Below are positions 36,040 through 44,912 of a stretch of 64,000 bases of DNA, piece by piece; position 1 is the first letter of the stretch, and the number at the start of each line of letters is the position of its first letter. The notes under the pieces were generated by a model. It did no database searches. It saw only the letters and a program-made list of their open reading frames with translations, and was not told the DNA's origin. This DNA comes from CAVTQZ01 sp963737015 (GTDB taxonomy: Bacteria > Actinomycetota > Acidimicrobiia > Acidimicrobiales > UBA8190): positions 2,649,060-2,713,059 of the forward strand of contig CAVTQZ010000001.1 in assembly GCA_963737015.1 (NCBI GenBank), in the 5' to 3' direction. Both the position numbers and the translations under genes were made by a program.

Positions 36040-36045
36040 AATATA
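36040..36045 (-). promoter_or_regulatory. -10 box of the RiPP-like operon, leaderless start predicted
   Basis: TATATT on the minus strand ends 8 nt before the PqqD-like ATG, and I see no ribosome site. That spacing would put the transcription start at or next to the ATG, as in many leaderless actinobacterial mRNAs. No good -35 is visible. Confidence 0.45.
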
Positions 36046-36127
36046 CCGAACGATGCCGGATTCCCACCAGGAGGTTTTCACCCCAGCCGCGCTCGGCCGG
36101 GAGGCCGGGACGCGCAACGATGCCCGC

Positions 36128-36177
36128 AAAACCGCTGTGGTCGCCAGCCACCGCGGGTTCGAATCCCACCTCCTTCG
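36128..36177 (+). repeat. Diverged 3' half of tRNA-Ser(CGA)
   Basis: AAAACCGCTGTGGTCG, then the T arm GCGGGTTCGAATCCC and the acceptor end ACCTCCTTCG, match 31021-31071 with few differences and one gap. No 5' half precedes it, so it is not a tRNA. It marks the outer edge of cassette B. Confidence 0.78.
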
Positions 36178-36255
36178 CGGCGAAATCGCCGTGGGTTCGA
36201 TGGCCTATCAGCTCGGTTGCAGCACCGAATGGCTCAAGGCCTGGAGTAAACCCCG

Positions 36256-36576
36256 CTAGCTACCCGGCGGCCGGTACCTCGTGTCGCGAGACGCGGCGGA
36301 ATCCATTTCCTCGGGCGTGAGCAGCACGATCGTTTTGGTCCTGGCTCCGGCACCGGAGCCGACCGCCAAGCCGAGGGCTGCAGCGGCGCTGTTGTCCGGA
36401 AGGTCGGCGACCGTGTAGACGTCGTCCTCCCCGAAAGCGAAGTAGAAGGACTCGAGGGACCCTCCGAGACTCTTGGCGAGCTCCTCGGCGGCCGCCCTTC
36501 GAGCAGTTCCACCTTTCGCCTTCACTCCCTTGATGCCGTCTGCGGTGTACGACACTGCGACGAGGTACTTGGGCAT
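36256..36576 (-). CDS. GYD-domain protein
   Basis: 106 aa from ATG 36576. Ferredoxin-like small protein with PKYLVAVSYTADGIKGVKAKGG at the start and LGGSLESFYFAFGEDDVYTVADLPD, the standard GYD pattern. Function unknown; relatives are thought to be dimeric ligand-binding or stress proteins. First backbone gene right of cassette B, same strand as the following redox genes. Confidence 0.82.
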   Translation of the reverse strand: MPKYLVAVSYTADGIKGVKAKGGTARRAAAEELAKSLGGSLESFYFAFGEDDVYTVADLPDNSAAAALGLAVGSGAGARTKTIVLLTPEEMDSAASRDTRYRPPGS

Positions 36577-36624
36577 CTCCGCCTCCCGTTTCGCTTTGAG
36601 CATCGCGCTCTGAACAAAGCCGTT

Positions 36625-37242
36625 CTAGTCGAAGCTCGGTCTCCTGTCTCTTGTGCGCTTGAGCTCGAAGAATCCGTCGGTTGTAGTGACGAGCAGGACC
36701 CCGTCCCATAACCGCCCGGCAGCTTCGCCGCGAGGCGTCGGGGTGACGACCGGACCGAAGAAAGCGTTTCCCTCCACGCTTATCACCGGCGTGCCGACGT
36801 CGAGCCCGACCTGGTCCATGCCGAAACTGTGTGATTTCTTGATCTCCTCGTCGAACTCGGTCGACAGGGCCGCTTCGAGCACCGACTCGTCCAGGCCGAC
36901 CTCCGCGACGGCTTCCTTCAGGGCTTCGAAACCGCGACGGTGCTCGTTATGGAACCTCGTCCCGATCGCTGTGTACAAGGGAAGGAGCACCTCGTCCCCG
37001 CGCTCTTTGGCCGCGGCTGCGCACACCCTCACCGGGCCCCAAGCCTGCTCCATCCGCTTCATGTAATCGTCGGACAGACCCTCGCCATCGTGTTGGTTGA
37101 TGTTCAGGTATGCCAGCGACATGAGACGCCAGGTCGTCGAGACCGGACGTACTCCCTCGACTTCGAGCATCCACCTCGAGGTGATCCACGCCCAGGGACA
37201 CACGGGGTCGAACCAGAAGTCGGCCTTCAAGACCTCTGCCAT
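36625..37242 (-). CDS. Mycothiol-dependent nitroreductase-like DsbA-family protein (Rv2466c type)
   Basis: 205 aa. Thioredoxin/DsbA fold with FWFDPVCPWAWITSRW; the Cys-Pro-Trp motif is that of Rv2466c, which takes electrons from mycothiol. The helical insertion and the cis-Pro strand (VGTPVISVEG) are in place. Presence of the family supports an actinobacterial, mycothiol-using host. 16 bp after the MBL gene, likely cotranscribed. Confidence 0.85.
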   Translation of the reverse strand: MAEVLKADFWFDPVCPWAWITSRWMLEVEGVRPVSTTWRLMSLAYLNINQHDGEGLSDDYMKRMEQAWGPVRVCAAAAKERGDEVLLPLYTAIGTRFHNEHRRGFEALKEAVAEVGLDESVLEAALSTEFDEEIKKSHSFGMDQVGLDVGTPVISVEGNAFFGPVVTPTPRGEAAGRLWDGVLLVTTTDGFFELKRTRDRRPSFD

Positions 37243-37258
37243 TTCCTCTCCTCCGGGA

Positions 37259-38236
37259 TCAGCTACTCGGCTTGTCTTGTTCCCCTCCGCCCCCTTGAGG
37301 GTCGCTTCGCTTCTCGAGCCAACGTCGGAAGCCAGCGGCGTTCGAGTGCACGCCGTTCAGCGTTTCGAGCTTCTCGCGCTGGGCCGGCTCGACCCCCTCG
37401 AGATCCGCGGCGAAACGCTTCTCCAGCGCGGTGGCGATGTCCTCTCCTTTTCGAAAGGCGTCTTCTGCGACCGCGGCCCACCCCCGCAGCGTCTCCTCGG
37501 CCTCGGAGAGGACCTCCTCCGGGTCCGCCTCAAGCAGCCCGTAATGAGCCAACGCGAGCCGATCGGGGCGCCGTTCGGCGAAACGCCTCATCGAATTGAC
37601 GGCTTGATCCAGATCGAAATCCGGGGGCGGCGTAGACGGGCGCAGCACACCCGCGTCGGGGAGCCGTACTCCGACCGCATCACCCACGAACAGCACGCCG
37701 CTCAAAGAATCGTGGAGGGCGAGATGGTGCTTCGCGTGGCCAGGTGAGTCGACGGAGGTCAGGACGCGCCCTGAACCGAGCTTCAGTTCCTCTCCGTCGT
37801 GAAGAACATGGAGCCGCTCGGTCGGAGTGGGTGCGAGGCGACCGTAGAGCGAATCGAGCAGCGGCCCGTAAACCCTCGCGGCCGAATCGACCAGTCGCGT
37901 CGGGTCGGCCAGATGTCGCGCTCCCTTCTCGTGGACGTAGACAGTGGCCGAGGGGAACGCCGCCGCCACGTCTCCGACACCGCCTGCATGATCGAGATGG
38001 ATGTGGGTGACCGCGACGCCCGCCAGGTCCGGCGCATCTATCCCGGTCGATGAAAGGGCTTCGAGGAGGGCCGGAACAGAGCTCTGGCTTCCGGTCTCGA
38101 TCAGAAACGGTGCCGGTCCGTCGAGAAGGTATCCGGCGGTGACGCGCTCCCATCCCCCGAGGAGCGTGTCTATCTCGAGCACGCCGGGTGCGATCTGCCG
38201 GGTCACAGCCATCTCGACGTGTGATGTGCCCTTCAC
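37259..38236 (-). CDS. Metallo-beta-lactamase-fold hydrolase
   Basis: 325 aa from GTG 38236, overlapping the stop of the dehydrogenase gene (GTGA). Zinc motif THIHLDHAGG at about residues 77-86, then DSPGHAKHH and FVGDAVG, and the last His in LALAHYG. The C-terminal 100 residues are helical. Resembles glyoxalase II-like or lactonase-type MBL proteins. Substrate unknown; next to a sugar dehydrogenase a lactonase role is possible but only inference. Confidence 0.85.
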   Translation of the reverse strand: MKGTSHVEMAVTRQIAPGVLEIDTLLGGWERVTAGYLLDGPAPFLIETGSQSSVPALLEALSSTGIDAPDLAGVAVTHIHLDHAGGVGDVAAAFPSATVYVHEKGARHLADPTRLVDSAARVYGPLLDSLYGRLAPTPTERLHVLHDGEELKLGSGRVLTSVDSPGHAKHHLALHDSLSGVLFVGDAVGVRLPDAGVLRPSTPPPDFDLDQAVNSMRRFAERRPDRLALAHYGLLEADPEEVLSEAEETLRGWAAVAEDAFRKGEDIATALEKRFAADLEGVEPAQREKLETLNGVHSNAAGFRRWLEKRSDPQGGGGEQDKPSS

Positions 38237-39282
38237 GCACCGAGGCCAATCACGACCTTTATGTCGTCGGGTTGCCGATCGAACGCCTCGGACAAGTTGT
38301 CGATCGGAACCGTGCGGCTGATCATCCGCCCGAGCCAGGACCGGTCGGCTTTGGCCAGCGCGTCAGCGGCGGCCTGGTAGTGACGGCGGTTGGCGTTCAC
38401 CGATCCGACCACTGCTTCGTTCTCGAGGACCATGCGTCTTGTTCAGCGTCCCGGCATCGACGGGAATCTCCCGACCACCGGAAGAGAGGCCCGTGAGGCA
38501 GAGCACACCGCCCGGGCCCATGTGCTCCATCGCGTCGAACACGAGACTTCCCACTCCCGTGCACTCCATCACCACGTCCGGCTGATTGCAGGCGTCGGCA
38601 ACCGAGCCCGTGTGATAGGTGGCACCGAGGCTCTTCACCAGCTCGGGCTTCGCGCCGCTCGTGACCTGGTCGATCACGTGCACCTCGAGACCGCGTTGAA
38701 TGTCCAGATGAGCGGCGAGAAGTCCGATCGGCCCCGCGCCCGTGACGAGGGCGCGCTTCGGCTCCCAGTGGGCGCGGTTTCCGATGCGCTCGACCTCCTC
38801 CCATCCCTTGGCGACCACGCTCGTCGGCTCGAGAAGCACGCCGAGATGACCGAGCGACGGATCGATCTTCACCGCGAAGTCCGGGTTCGATCCGGTAACG
38901 CTCCGAGCAGTAGCCGTCGCGCTCCTTGATGCCGCGCTCGGTGTAATGCCCGTTGCGACAGAAGTCCCACTCCCCGACCGCACAGTTCGAACACGGAACG
39001 GGATCGGGTCGGCGCACGATGCCGACGACCAGATCACCAACGTCGAGCCCCGACCCGCCGGCGCTTCGAGAACCCGGCCCAGAGACTCGTGCCCGATGGT
39101 CAGGCGGTCGCTTCCCGGGAGGCGCCCATCCGTAGGCGCCCGTGGTGATCTCGACGTCCGTCCCGCAGACCCCCACCGCGAGCGTCTCGACCAGGACGGG
39201 CCCGTCTGTCTCCGGCGGCTCCGCAACGTCGTCGACCCGGGCCGAGCCCGCCTGCTTCGGTGACCACGGTGAGAGCTTTCAA
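38233..39282 (-). pseudogene. Zinc-dependent glucose 1-dehydrogenase-like gene with several frameshifts
   Basis: TTG 39282 (MKALTVVTEAG). Reading through about five frame changes recovers a whole medium-chain dehydrogenase: VCGTDVEITTGAYGWAPPG, LTIGHESLGRVLEAPAG, the structural-zinc Cys cluster PCSNCAVGEWDFCRNG, GAGPIGLLAAHLDI and NANRRHYQAAADAL near the end. This is the archaeal/actinobacterial glucose/galactose dehydrogenase type. Breaks lie near 39245, 39130, 39070, 38900 and 38430. The protein is well conserved between breaks, so sequencing error or very recent decay. Coupled to the MBL gene. Confidence 0.72.
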
Positions 39283-39411
39283 GACTGCGACCTCCCGCTG
39301 TGTCGGTCGGAATCAGCTGTGCTTCGCGTCGCGCGCCCGGCCGGCTCCACTCGGCGTTTCCTTGACCTCCGGCTCGGGAGCTTCGAAAACGTTGGCGCAT
39401 GCAAGTTGCCC

Positions 39412-41232
39412 TCATTCGACGGTGCAGGCCTGGACGTCTCGAGAGGAGGATGGCCCGAGCAGAGGGAGCAGGTTGCAGCGGTTAACCAGAGAGACGTGTG
39501 AGAACGCCTGGGGGAAATTGCCGACCTGACGCTTCGCGAGCGCGTCGTACTCTTCGGACAGAAGGCCGACGTCGTTTGTAAGCGACAGCAGCCGCTCGAA
39601 TGAGCTCTCGCGTCGTCGTGGCGTCCGATCGGAGCTCGAGGCAGTCGGCCATCCAGAACGAGCAGGCCAGGAACGCGCCTTCTCTTCCCTCGAGGCCGTC
39701 GACCTCGTGCGGCCGCTTCCGCCCGGTAGCGCAGCACGAACCCGTTCTCCGTGAGGTCACGCTCGATCGCCTCGATCGTCGAGCGCACCCGCTCGTCCGT
39801 CGCCGGCAGGAAACCCGACCAGCGGCATCATGAGCAAGCTCGCGTCCAGGGCGTCAGAGCCGTAGTACTGCGTGAAGGCTCCGACGTCGGCGTTGTAGCC
39901 CTTGGCGCACACTTCCTCGTGGATCTGCGTCGCGAAGCGCCCTCCACTTCTCGGTGGGCCCGTCGTAGTGACACTCCTCGCACATGACGGATCGCACGGT
40001 CGACGGCGACCCACGCCATCATCTTGGAGTGCGTGAAATGCCTGCGCGGGCCGCGGACCTCCCAGATCCCGTCGTCGGGCTCCATCCAGCCCTTCTCGAT
40101 GAACTTCATCATCTCGAGCTGCAGTCCCCACGCCGTATCGTTGACAGAGTCCTCGCGAAGCGACGCCACGTACATCGCCGACATCACCTCGCCGTAGACG
40201 TCGAGCTGAAACTGGCCGGCCGCTGCGTTTCCGATGCGCACGGGGCTCGATTTCTCGTATCCGGGAAGCCAGGAAACCTCCCACTCGTCGAGGCGTCGCT
40301 CACCCGCCGCGCCGTACATGATCTGGAGGTCGGCCGGGTCGCCGGCCGCCGCGCGAAGCAGCCAGTCCCGCCATGCCATCGCCTCCTCGTGATAACCACC
40401 CCGCATCAAGCGATTCGAGCGTGAGGGTTGCATCGCGGAGCCAGCAATAGCGGTAGTCCCAATTGCGGCTCCCGCCGAGGGTCTCGGGGAGCGAAGTCGT
40501 AGCCGCGGCCACGATGCCCCCCGTCGGTTGATAGGTGAGCGCCTTCAAGGTGATCAGGGATCGCACGACCGCGTCGCGCCACTCACCGGTGATCGTGCAC
40601 GTCGACGCCCACTCACGCCACCAGCACTCGGTGTCCTCGATCACATAAGGGACGTTCGCGGGCCGGGGCGCTTCTTGATGCGAGAGGAACCACGTGAGCT
40701 CGAACGACTCGCTCGAACCTGCGGAGACCGTGAAGTCCGCGAGCGTCGTCATGTTCTCGCCGCGTGTCTCGACCGACGTCCACATGCTGAGCGCGTCGGG
40801 ACCTGCGATTGCGGCGAGCAACCTTCCCGAGCTCCGGACCCAGGGAACCACAGAGCCGTAGTCGAAACGCATCACGAGCTGCATGTGCATGTCGACCGTT
40901 CCGCTCACTCCTTCGACCATCCTCACCACGAGCGGGTGCTCTTCGCGTAGCGGCATGCAGTCGACGAGGCGGGCCACTCCCCCGTCTGTCTCGAACTCGG
41001 TCTCGAGGACGAGTGTGTCGGGGCGGTAACGGCGCCTGACCTCGCGCACCTCCACGCCCGGCGCGGGCGCAATTCGCCAGAAGCCATGGCGTTCGTCGCC
41101 CAGCAACTTGGCGAAGCAAGCCGCCGAGTCGAAGCGGGGAAGACAGAGCCAGTCGATCGAACCGTCTCGTCCGACGATCGCAGCGGTGTGTGTGTCGCCG
41201 ATGATCGCGTAGTCCTCGATGTGCAGACCCAC
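39412..41232 (-). pseudogene. GH15-family glucoamylase/trehalase-like gene with several frameshifts
   Basis: ATG 41232. First 270 residues are intact (IEDYAIIGDTHTAAIVGRDGSIDWLCLPRFDS; later NWDYRYCWLRDATLTLESL, with the catalytic-site Arg-Asp). Then the frame changes near 40430, 39990, 39830, 39720 and 39600 while the GH15 sequence continues: EVRGPRRHFTHSKMMAWVA, YNADVGAFTQYYGSDALDASLL and NDVGLLSEEYD...VGNFPQAFSH at the end. Actinobacterial members are often trehalases. It lies upstream of the glucose-dehydrogenase-like gene, so trehalose or glucan to glucose to gluconate would be a logical pair. Confidence 0.72.
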
Positions 41233-41274
41233 TGACCCTCATTCTTACCGGGGCCGTCCCTTGGCTGGGAGCGA

Positions 41275-42477
41275 CTAGCCCGCTGTACAGGCTCCTGTTC
41301 CGACCGGAGCGTTGGATGATTCGGCGCTGGCGATGTCCTTTTCCACAGCAGGTAGTGCGAGCGCGTAGCCGATACCCGAATTCGTCGTCGACCTAGCGAA
41401 CACGACTCCGATGACCGTCCCGTCGGGGATTCCCGCCGCCGCGTCACCGGACGCGACAAGTGGGCCTCCCGAGTTCCCCGGTCTCACCTGCGCGTCGAGC
41501 TCGTAGACCTCTCTGGTGGTGGTCGAGGTGCCGTAGATGTCGAGTCCGGTCGCCTGGAACGCCGCGGCGACACCGGCCGGGGCCGATGTGAACGGACCGC
41601 CCTCCGGGTAACCGAGAACGGCGCCCGAAGCTCCTCTGTTGACCGGCGACGGCCCACCCAGAAGACGAGCAGGGCGGTCGGCGAGTGTCGGGACACGCAG
41701 GACCGCGATGTCCAGCTCGGGGTCGTAGAGGATCGGCACCGTCGCGTGGTGGCCGCTCGTGTCGATGACGAGCGGTCTCGGTATGCCGGCGACGACGTGC
41801 GCGTTGGTGACAACGATCCCGGGGGCGACGACGAAACCGGAACCCTCCTGTATCACTCCACATCCGTTGCCTGCGATCTGCACCGTCGACGGTTGCGCGA
41901 CGGACACGGCCGTCGCGATTGCGGAGTCGCTCGGGGGGACGACGGGGCTCGCCGCTTGTGGCGGCAGCCCGGCGAACACGACGGGGAAACCTTCTGATGC
42001 GAGGAACGACTCGATTCGCGAGAAGATCGCTGGCGGCGCCGGCATCACGTCGTCCATCGCCCTCACTATTCGCGACTTGTCGATGGCGGAGTTGAGCGAT
42101 GTGTAGCGGCTGTTCGTGAGGATGCCCGCAACGAGCCAACTTGCTACAAGCGTCGCGAACACCGCGACCACTACGCCCGCCGCAGAGTCGATGGGACCGA
42201 GATGCAATCGCTGCAACGCCGAGCTCGAGTGCGCGCCGAAGAACCTGCCGACCCCTCCGAGGAGCCCGGCCATACCGAAGACGACTACGGCGGAGATGAC
42301 GGTCTTGGCCGCCACGCTGTGCACGAGCCCTGCCAGCGAAGGGGTTATGAGGGCCCCGAGAAAGAGGCCCAGCCAGAATCCGCCAAAGGAGAGGACCTGC
42401 ATGGCGGCCCCGAGCCGCAGCCCGTGGACCGCCGACAAGGCGACGAGGATGAGCAGGACCACGTCGACCCAGTTCAC
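41275..42477 (-). CDS. MarP-like membrane serine protease (CvpA + trypsin domains)
   Basis: 400 aa from GTG 42477, with GGGGAGGAT before it; the frame is open further upstream but the remaining length matches MarP. Four membrane helices (residues 5-130) form a CvpA-type domain; the C-terminal half is a periplasmic chymotrypsin-fold protease with His in TNAHVVAG, Asp in DPELDIAVL and Ser in RPGNSGGPLV. In mycobacteria MarP is needed for acid resistance. Divergent from the RDD gene across 115 bp. Confidence 0.9.
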   Translation of the reverse strand: MNWVDVVLLILVALSAVHGLRLGAAMQVLSFGGFWLGLFLGALITPSLAGLVHSVAAKTVISAVVVFGMAGLLGGVGRFFGAHSSSALQRLHLGPIDSAAGVVVAVFATLVASWLVAGILTNSRYTSLNSAIDKSRIVRAMDDVMPAPPAIFSRIESFLASEGFPVVFAGLPPQAASPVVPPSDSAIATAVSVAQPSTVQIAGNGCGVIQEGSGFVVAPGIVVTNAHVVAGIPRPLVIDTSGHHATVPILYDPELDIAVLRVPTLADRPARLLGGPSPVNRGASGAVLGYPEGGPFTSAPAGVAAAFQATGLDIYGTSTTTREVYELDAQVRPGNSGGPLVASGDAAAGIPDGTVIGVVFARSTTNSGIGYALALPAVEKDIASAESSNAPVGTGACTAG

Positions 42478-42592
42478 GGATTCAGATCCTCCCCTTCCCA
42501 CCTGTGAATATGCGAACGCCTCGACGGATCGCCCGTCCGGGTCGGCGCTAGCGTTGCACGTGAGCGGCACCAACCGGGAGACGCAAAGACCT

Positions 42593-43481
42593 ATGCCCGA
42601 CGACGCCCGTGCGTCGGATGAAGAGCAGTCGACCGAACCAGACACTGCGGATCAGACTGTCCACGACGTCTCGAGCCGGCCAGCCCCGCCGGCCCCGCAG
42701 TACGCGCCCTCCGCACCCGGGTACCCACCGTCTGCGCAAAGCGACTGGGGCTACCCCCCGCCCGCACCACCGGGCTATCCGCAGGGTGAACCCTCACAAC
42801 AAGCGCCCTCCGATTACCCGGCGACGGCACCGCCGGGTTACCCGCCACAGGGCTACCCGCCACAGGGTTACCCGCCACAGGGCTACCCACCCCCGGGTTA
42901 CCCACCCCCGGGCTACCCGCCCCCGGGCTACCCGCCCCAGGGCTACCAACCCCCGGGTTACCCGCCACAGGGTTACCCGCCACAGGGCTACCCACAGCCG
43001 CCTCCGCGCCCCGGTCCGGTAGACGCCCTCGGCCGGCCGATGGCCGACTGGTGGCGGCGGCTCCTCGCGTACCTGATCGACGCTTTGGTGCTCGGCGTTC
43101 CGTGGTCGATAATCCTGTCGGTCACCGAGTCCTCGCTCACCACCCGCAACACGAGCTTCACAACCGGCAACTTCACCTCCTCGACGTGGGTGGGCCTGGG
43201 CATCGGCTTCATCGTGGTCCTCGGCTACTTCGCATTCCTGGACGGAAGTCCACGCGGCCAGACCCTCGGCAAGCTCGTGCTCGGGATCTCCGTCCGCGAC
43301 ATACGCACGGGGGGCCCGATAGGAGCCGGGCGCGCCGCTCGGAAGGCGGGTGTTCTTCTTCGCCACCTACTTCGTGTTCATCGTCCCGTTCTTCTTGAAC
43401 GCCCTCTCGCCCCTATGGGATGCACGACGCCAGGCCTGGCACGACAAGGTCGTCGGATCGTGCGTGGTGAAGGTCCACTGA
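42593..43481 (+). CDS. RDD-family membrane protein with Gly-Tyr-Pro-Pro repeats (one frameshift)
   Basis: ATG 42593. The first 140 residues are acidic then Pro/Tyr/Gly-rich, with 11 five-residue repeats (GYPPQ type). The RDD domain follows (ADWWRRLLAYLIDALVL, DGSPRGQTLGKLVLGISV). Near 43340 the frame must change by one base; the second frame completes the last helix and the tail (TYFVFIVPFFLNALSPLWD, AWHDKVVGSCVVKVH). The organism's protein is probably intact, about 295 aa. Function unknown; the repeats are typical of actinobacterial membrane proteins. Confidence 0.75.
42836..43000 (+). repeat. 11 tandem 15-bp repeats encoding GYPP(Q/P)
   Basis: Units of the form GGNTACCCNCCNCAG, in frame with the RDD gene. 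They vary at third positions, so they are older than a recent slippage expansion. Confidence 0.9.
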
Positions 43482-44886
43482 GTGACCGGCGAGACACACG
43501 ACGTGGCGAGTGTGGTGAAGCTGCTCTCGGAGGTCGTCGGCGCGGGCCAACGTGACGAGCGGCGAAGACGTCGCGGAGGAGTACCTCCACGACGAGGCGC
43601 TCACCGCCACGGCGCGCCGACCGTTGGCCCTCGTACGACCCCGGAGCACCGACGAGGTCAGCCAGATCTGCTCCATCGCCGACGAGCACCGCGTTCCGCT
43701 CACGGCGCGGGGAAGCGGGACGGGGCTCTCAGGTGCTGCGATCGCCTCGGCCGACGGCGTGCTCGTCAGCTTCGAGCGCATGGACGAGGTGCTCGAGATC
43801 GATACGGAGAACCACGTCGCCGTCGTGCAGCCGGGAGTGACGCTCGAGGCGCTCGACAAGGCGACCTCACCTCACGGGCTCGCCTACGAGGTGTTCCCGG
43901 GCGAGTACTCGGCTTCGCTCGGCGGGAGCGTCGCCACCAACGCCGGCGGTATGCGGGCGATCAAGTACGGCGTCACGAGGCACCAGGTTCTCGGGCTCGA
44001 GGCCGTGCTCGCGACCGGCGAGGTGATCCGCACCGGCGGGAAGTTCGTGAAGACGTCGACGGGGTACGACCTCACCCAGCTCATCGTCGGGTCGGAGGGG
44101 ACGCTCGCTCTCGTGACCGAGGCGACGCTCAAGCTTCACCCGCGGCCCGCGCACTCCACGACGGTGCTCGCGCCGTTCGGCGCTCTCGAGTCTGTGACCG
44201 CTGCGGTTCCGCGGATCGTGAGCAGCGGCGCCGCCCCGCTCATCCTCGAGTACGTGGACATGCTCACGATGGCGGCGATCACGGCGAACGTCGGGCTCGA
44301 CCTCGGGATACCGAAGGAGATCCGCGACTGCGCCTTCGCCTATCTCGTGGTCGTGCTCGAGAACGCGCACGAGGATCGACTGGAGGAGGACGTCGGCGCC
44401 CTGGGCGGGTTGCTGGTCGAGCTGGGAGCGATCGAGGTGTACGTGTTGCCTCCGCAGGCAGCCGGCCAGTTGATCGAGGCGCGCGAGAGGGCGTTCTTCG
44501 TGGCGAAGGCCGCCGGGGCGGACGACATCGTCGACACCGTCGTGCCGCGCGCCGCCGTCCCCACGTACATGGCCCGGGTCGGTGAGATCGCGCAGGCCCA
44601 CGGAGCACTCGTGAGCGGATGCGGACACGTGGGGGACGGAAACGTCCACTTGTCCGTGTTCCAGCCGGATCCGGTGAAGAGGTCGGAGCTGCTTCGGGCC
44701 CTGTTCGGCGCGTGCATGGAGCTCGGTGGCGCCATCTCCGGCGAGCACGGGATCGGCACCGAAAAGAAGCCGTACTTCACAGAGCTCGAGGATCCGGTGA
44801 AGATCGAGCTCATGAAACGGATAAAGAGGGCGTTCGACCCGAACGGGATCCTCAACCCCGGCATCCTCCTCGACGAGAATCGATGA
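43482..44886 (+). CDS. GlcD-like FAD-linked oxidase (glycolate/D-lactate dehydrogenase type), one frameshift near the start
   Basis: GTG 43482 follows the RDD stop directly and gives SVVKLLSEVVGA; one extra G in GCGCGGGCC near 43541 then shifts to the main frame (starting at 43552 if taken alone, 444 aa). FAD-binding PCMH motifs: PLTARGSGTGLSGAA, NAGGMRAIKYGVTRHQVLG, STGYDLTQLIVGSEGTL; C-terminal GHVGDGNVHLSVF and SGEHGIGTEKK. Oxidises a 2-hydroxy acid. Pairs with the ThDP enzyme behind it. Confidence 0.87.
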
Positions 44887-44912
44887 ACCGATGAACCGAT
44901 GAACCGATGAAC
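44881..44912 (+). repeat. Four 8-bp repeats CGATGAAC spanning a stop/start junction
   Basis: CGATGAAC repeated exactly four times. The first copy holds the glcD-like stop and the last the ATG (44907) of the next gene. Each unit contains ATG and TGA, shifted by one frame per repeat. Confidence 0.92.

Larger units (their letters stand above)
31025..36177. mobile_element. Cassette B: second tRNA-Ser island carrying a RiPP-like operon
   Basis: The segment between the tRNA-Ser(CGA) 3' half (31025-31071) and a diverged second copy of that half (36128-36177). All coding space is one six-gene operon on the minus strand. The pattern fits insertion that replaced the tRNA 3' end and displaced the old one. 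There is no integrase inside, so it is either a relic or was mobilised in trans. Element status is inferred from the repeats. Confidence 0.55.

Noticed and set aside
36128..36200. Complete tRNA at the right edge of cassette B
   Set aside because: Only the 3' half is present. A further GTGGGTTCGA at about 36190 looks like a partial T arm but has no stem partner.
42116..42592. 5' extension of the RDD gene
   Set aside because: It lies antisense within the MarP-like protease gene. ATG 42593 gives a sensible acidic start.
42836..43000. CRISPR-like regular repeats
   Set aside because: 15-bp units without spacers, in frame with a Gly-Tyr-Pro-Pro protein repeat. No CRISPR array or cas gene seen in the window.
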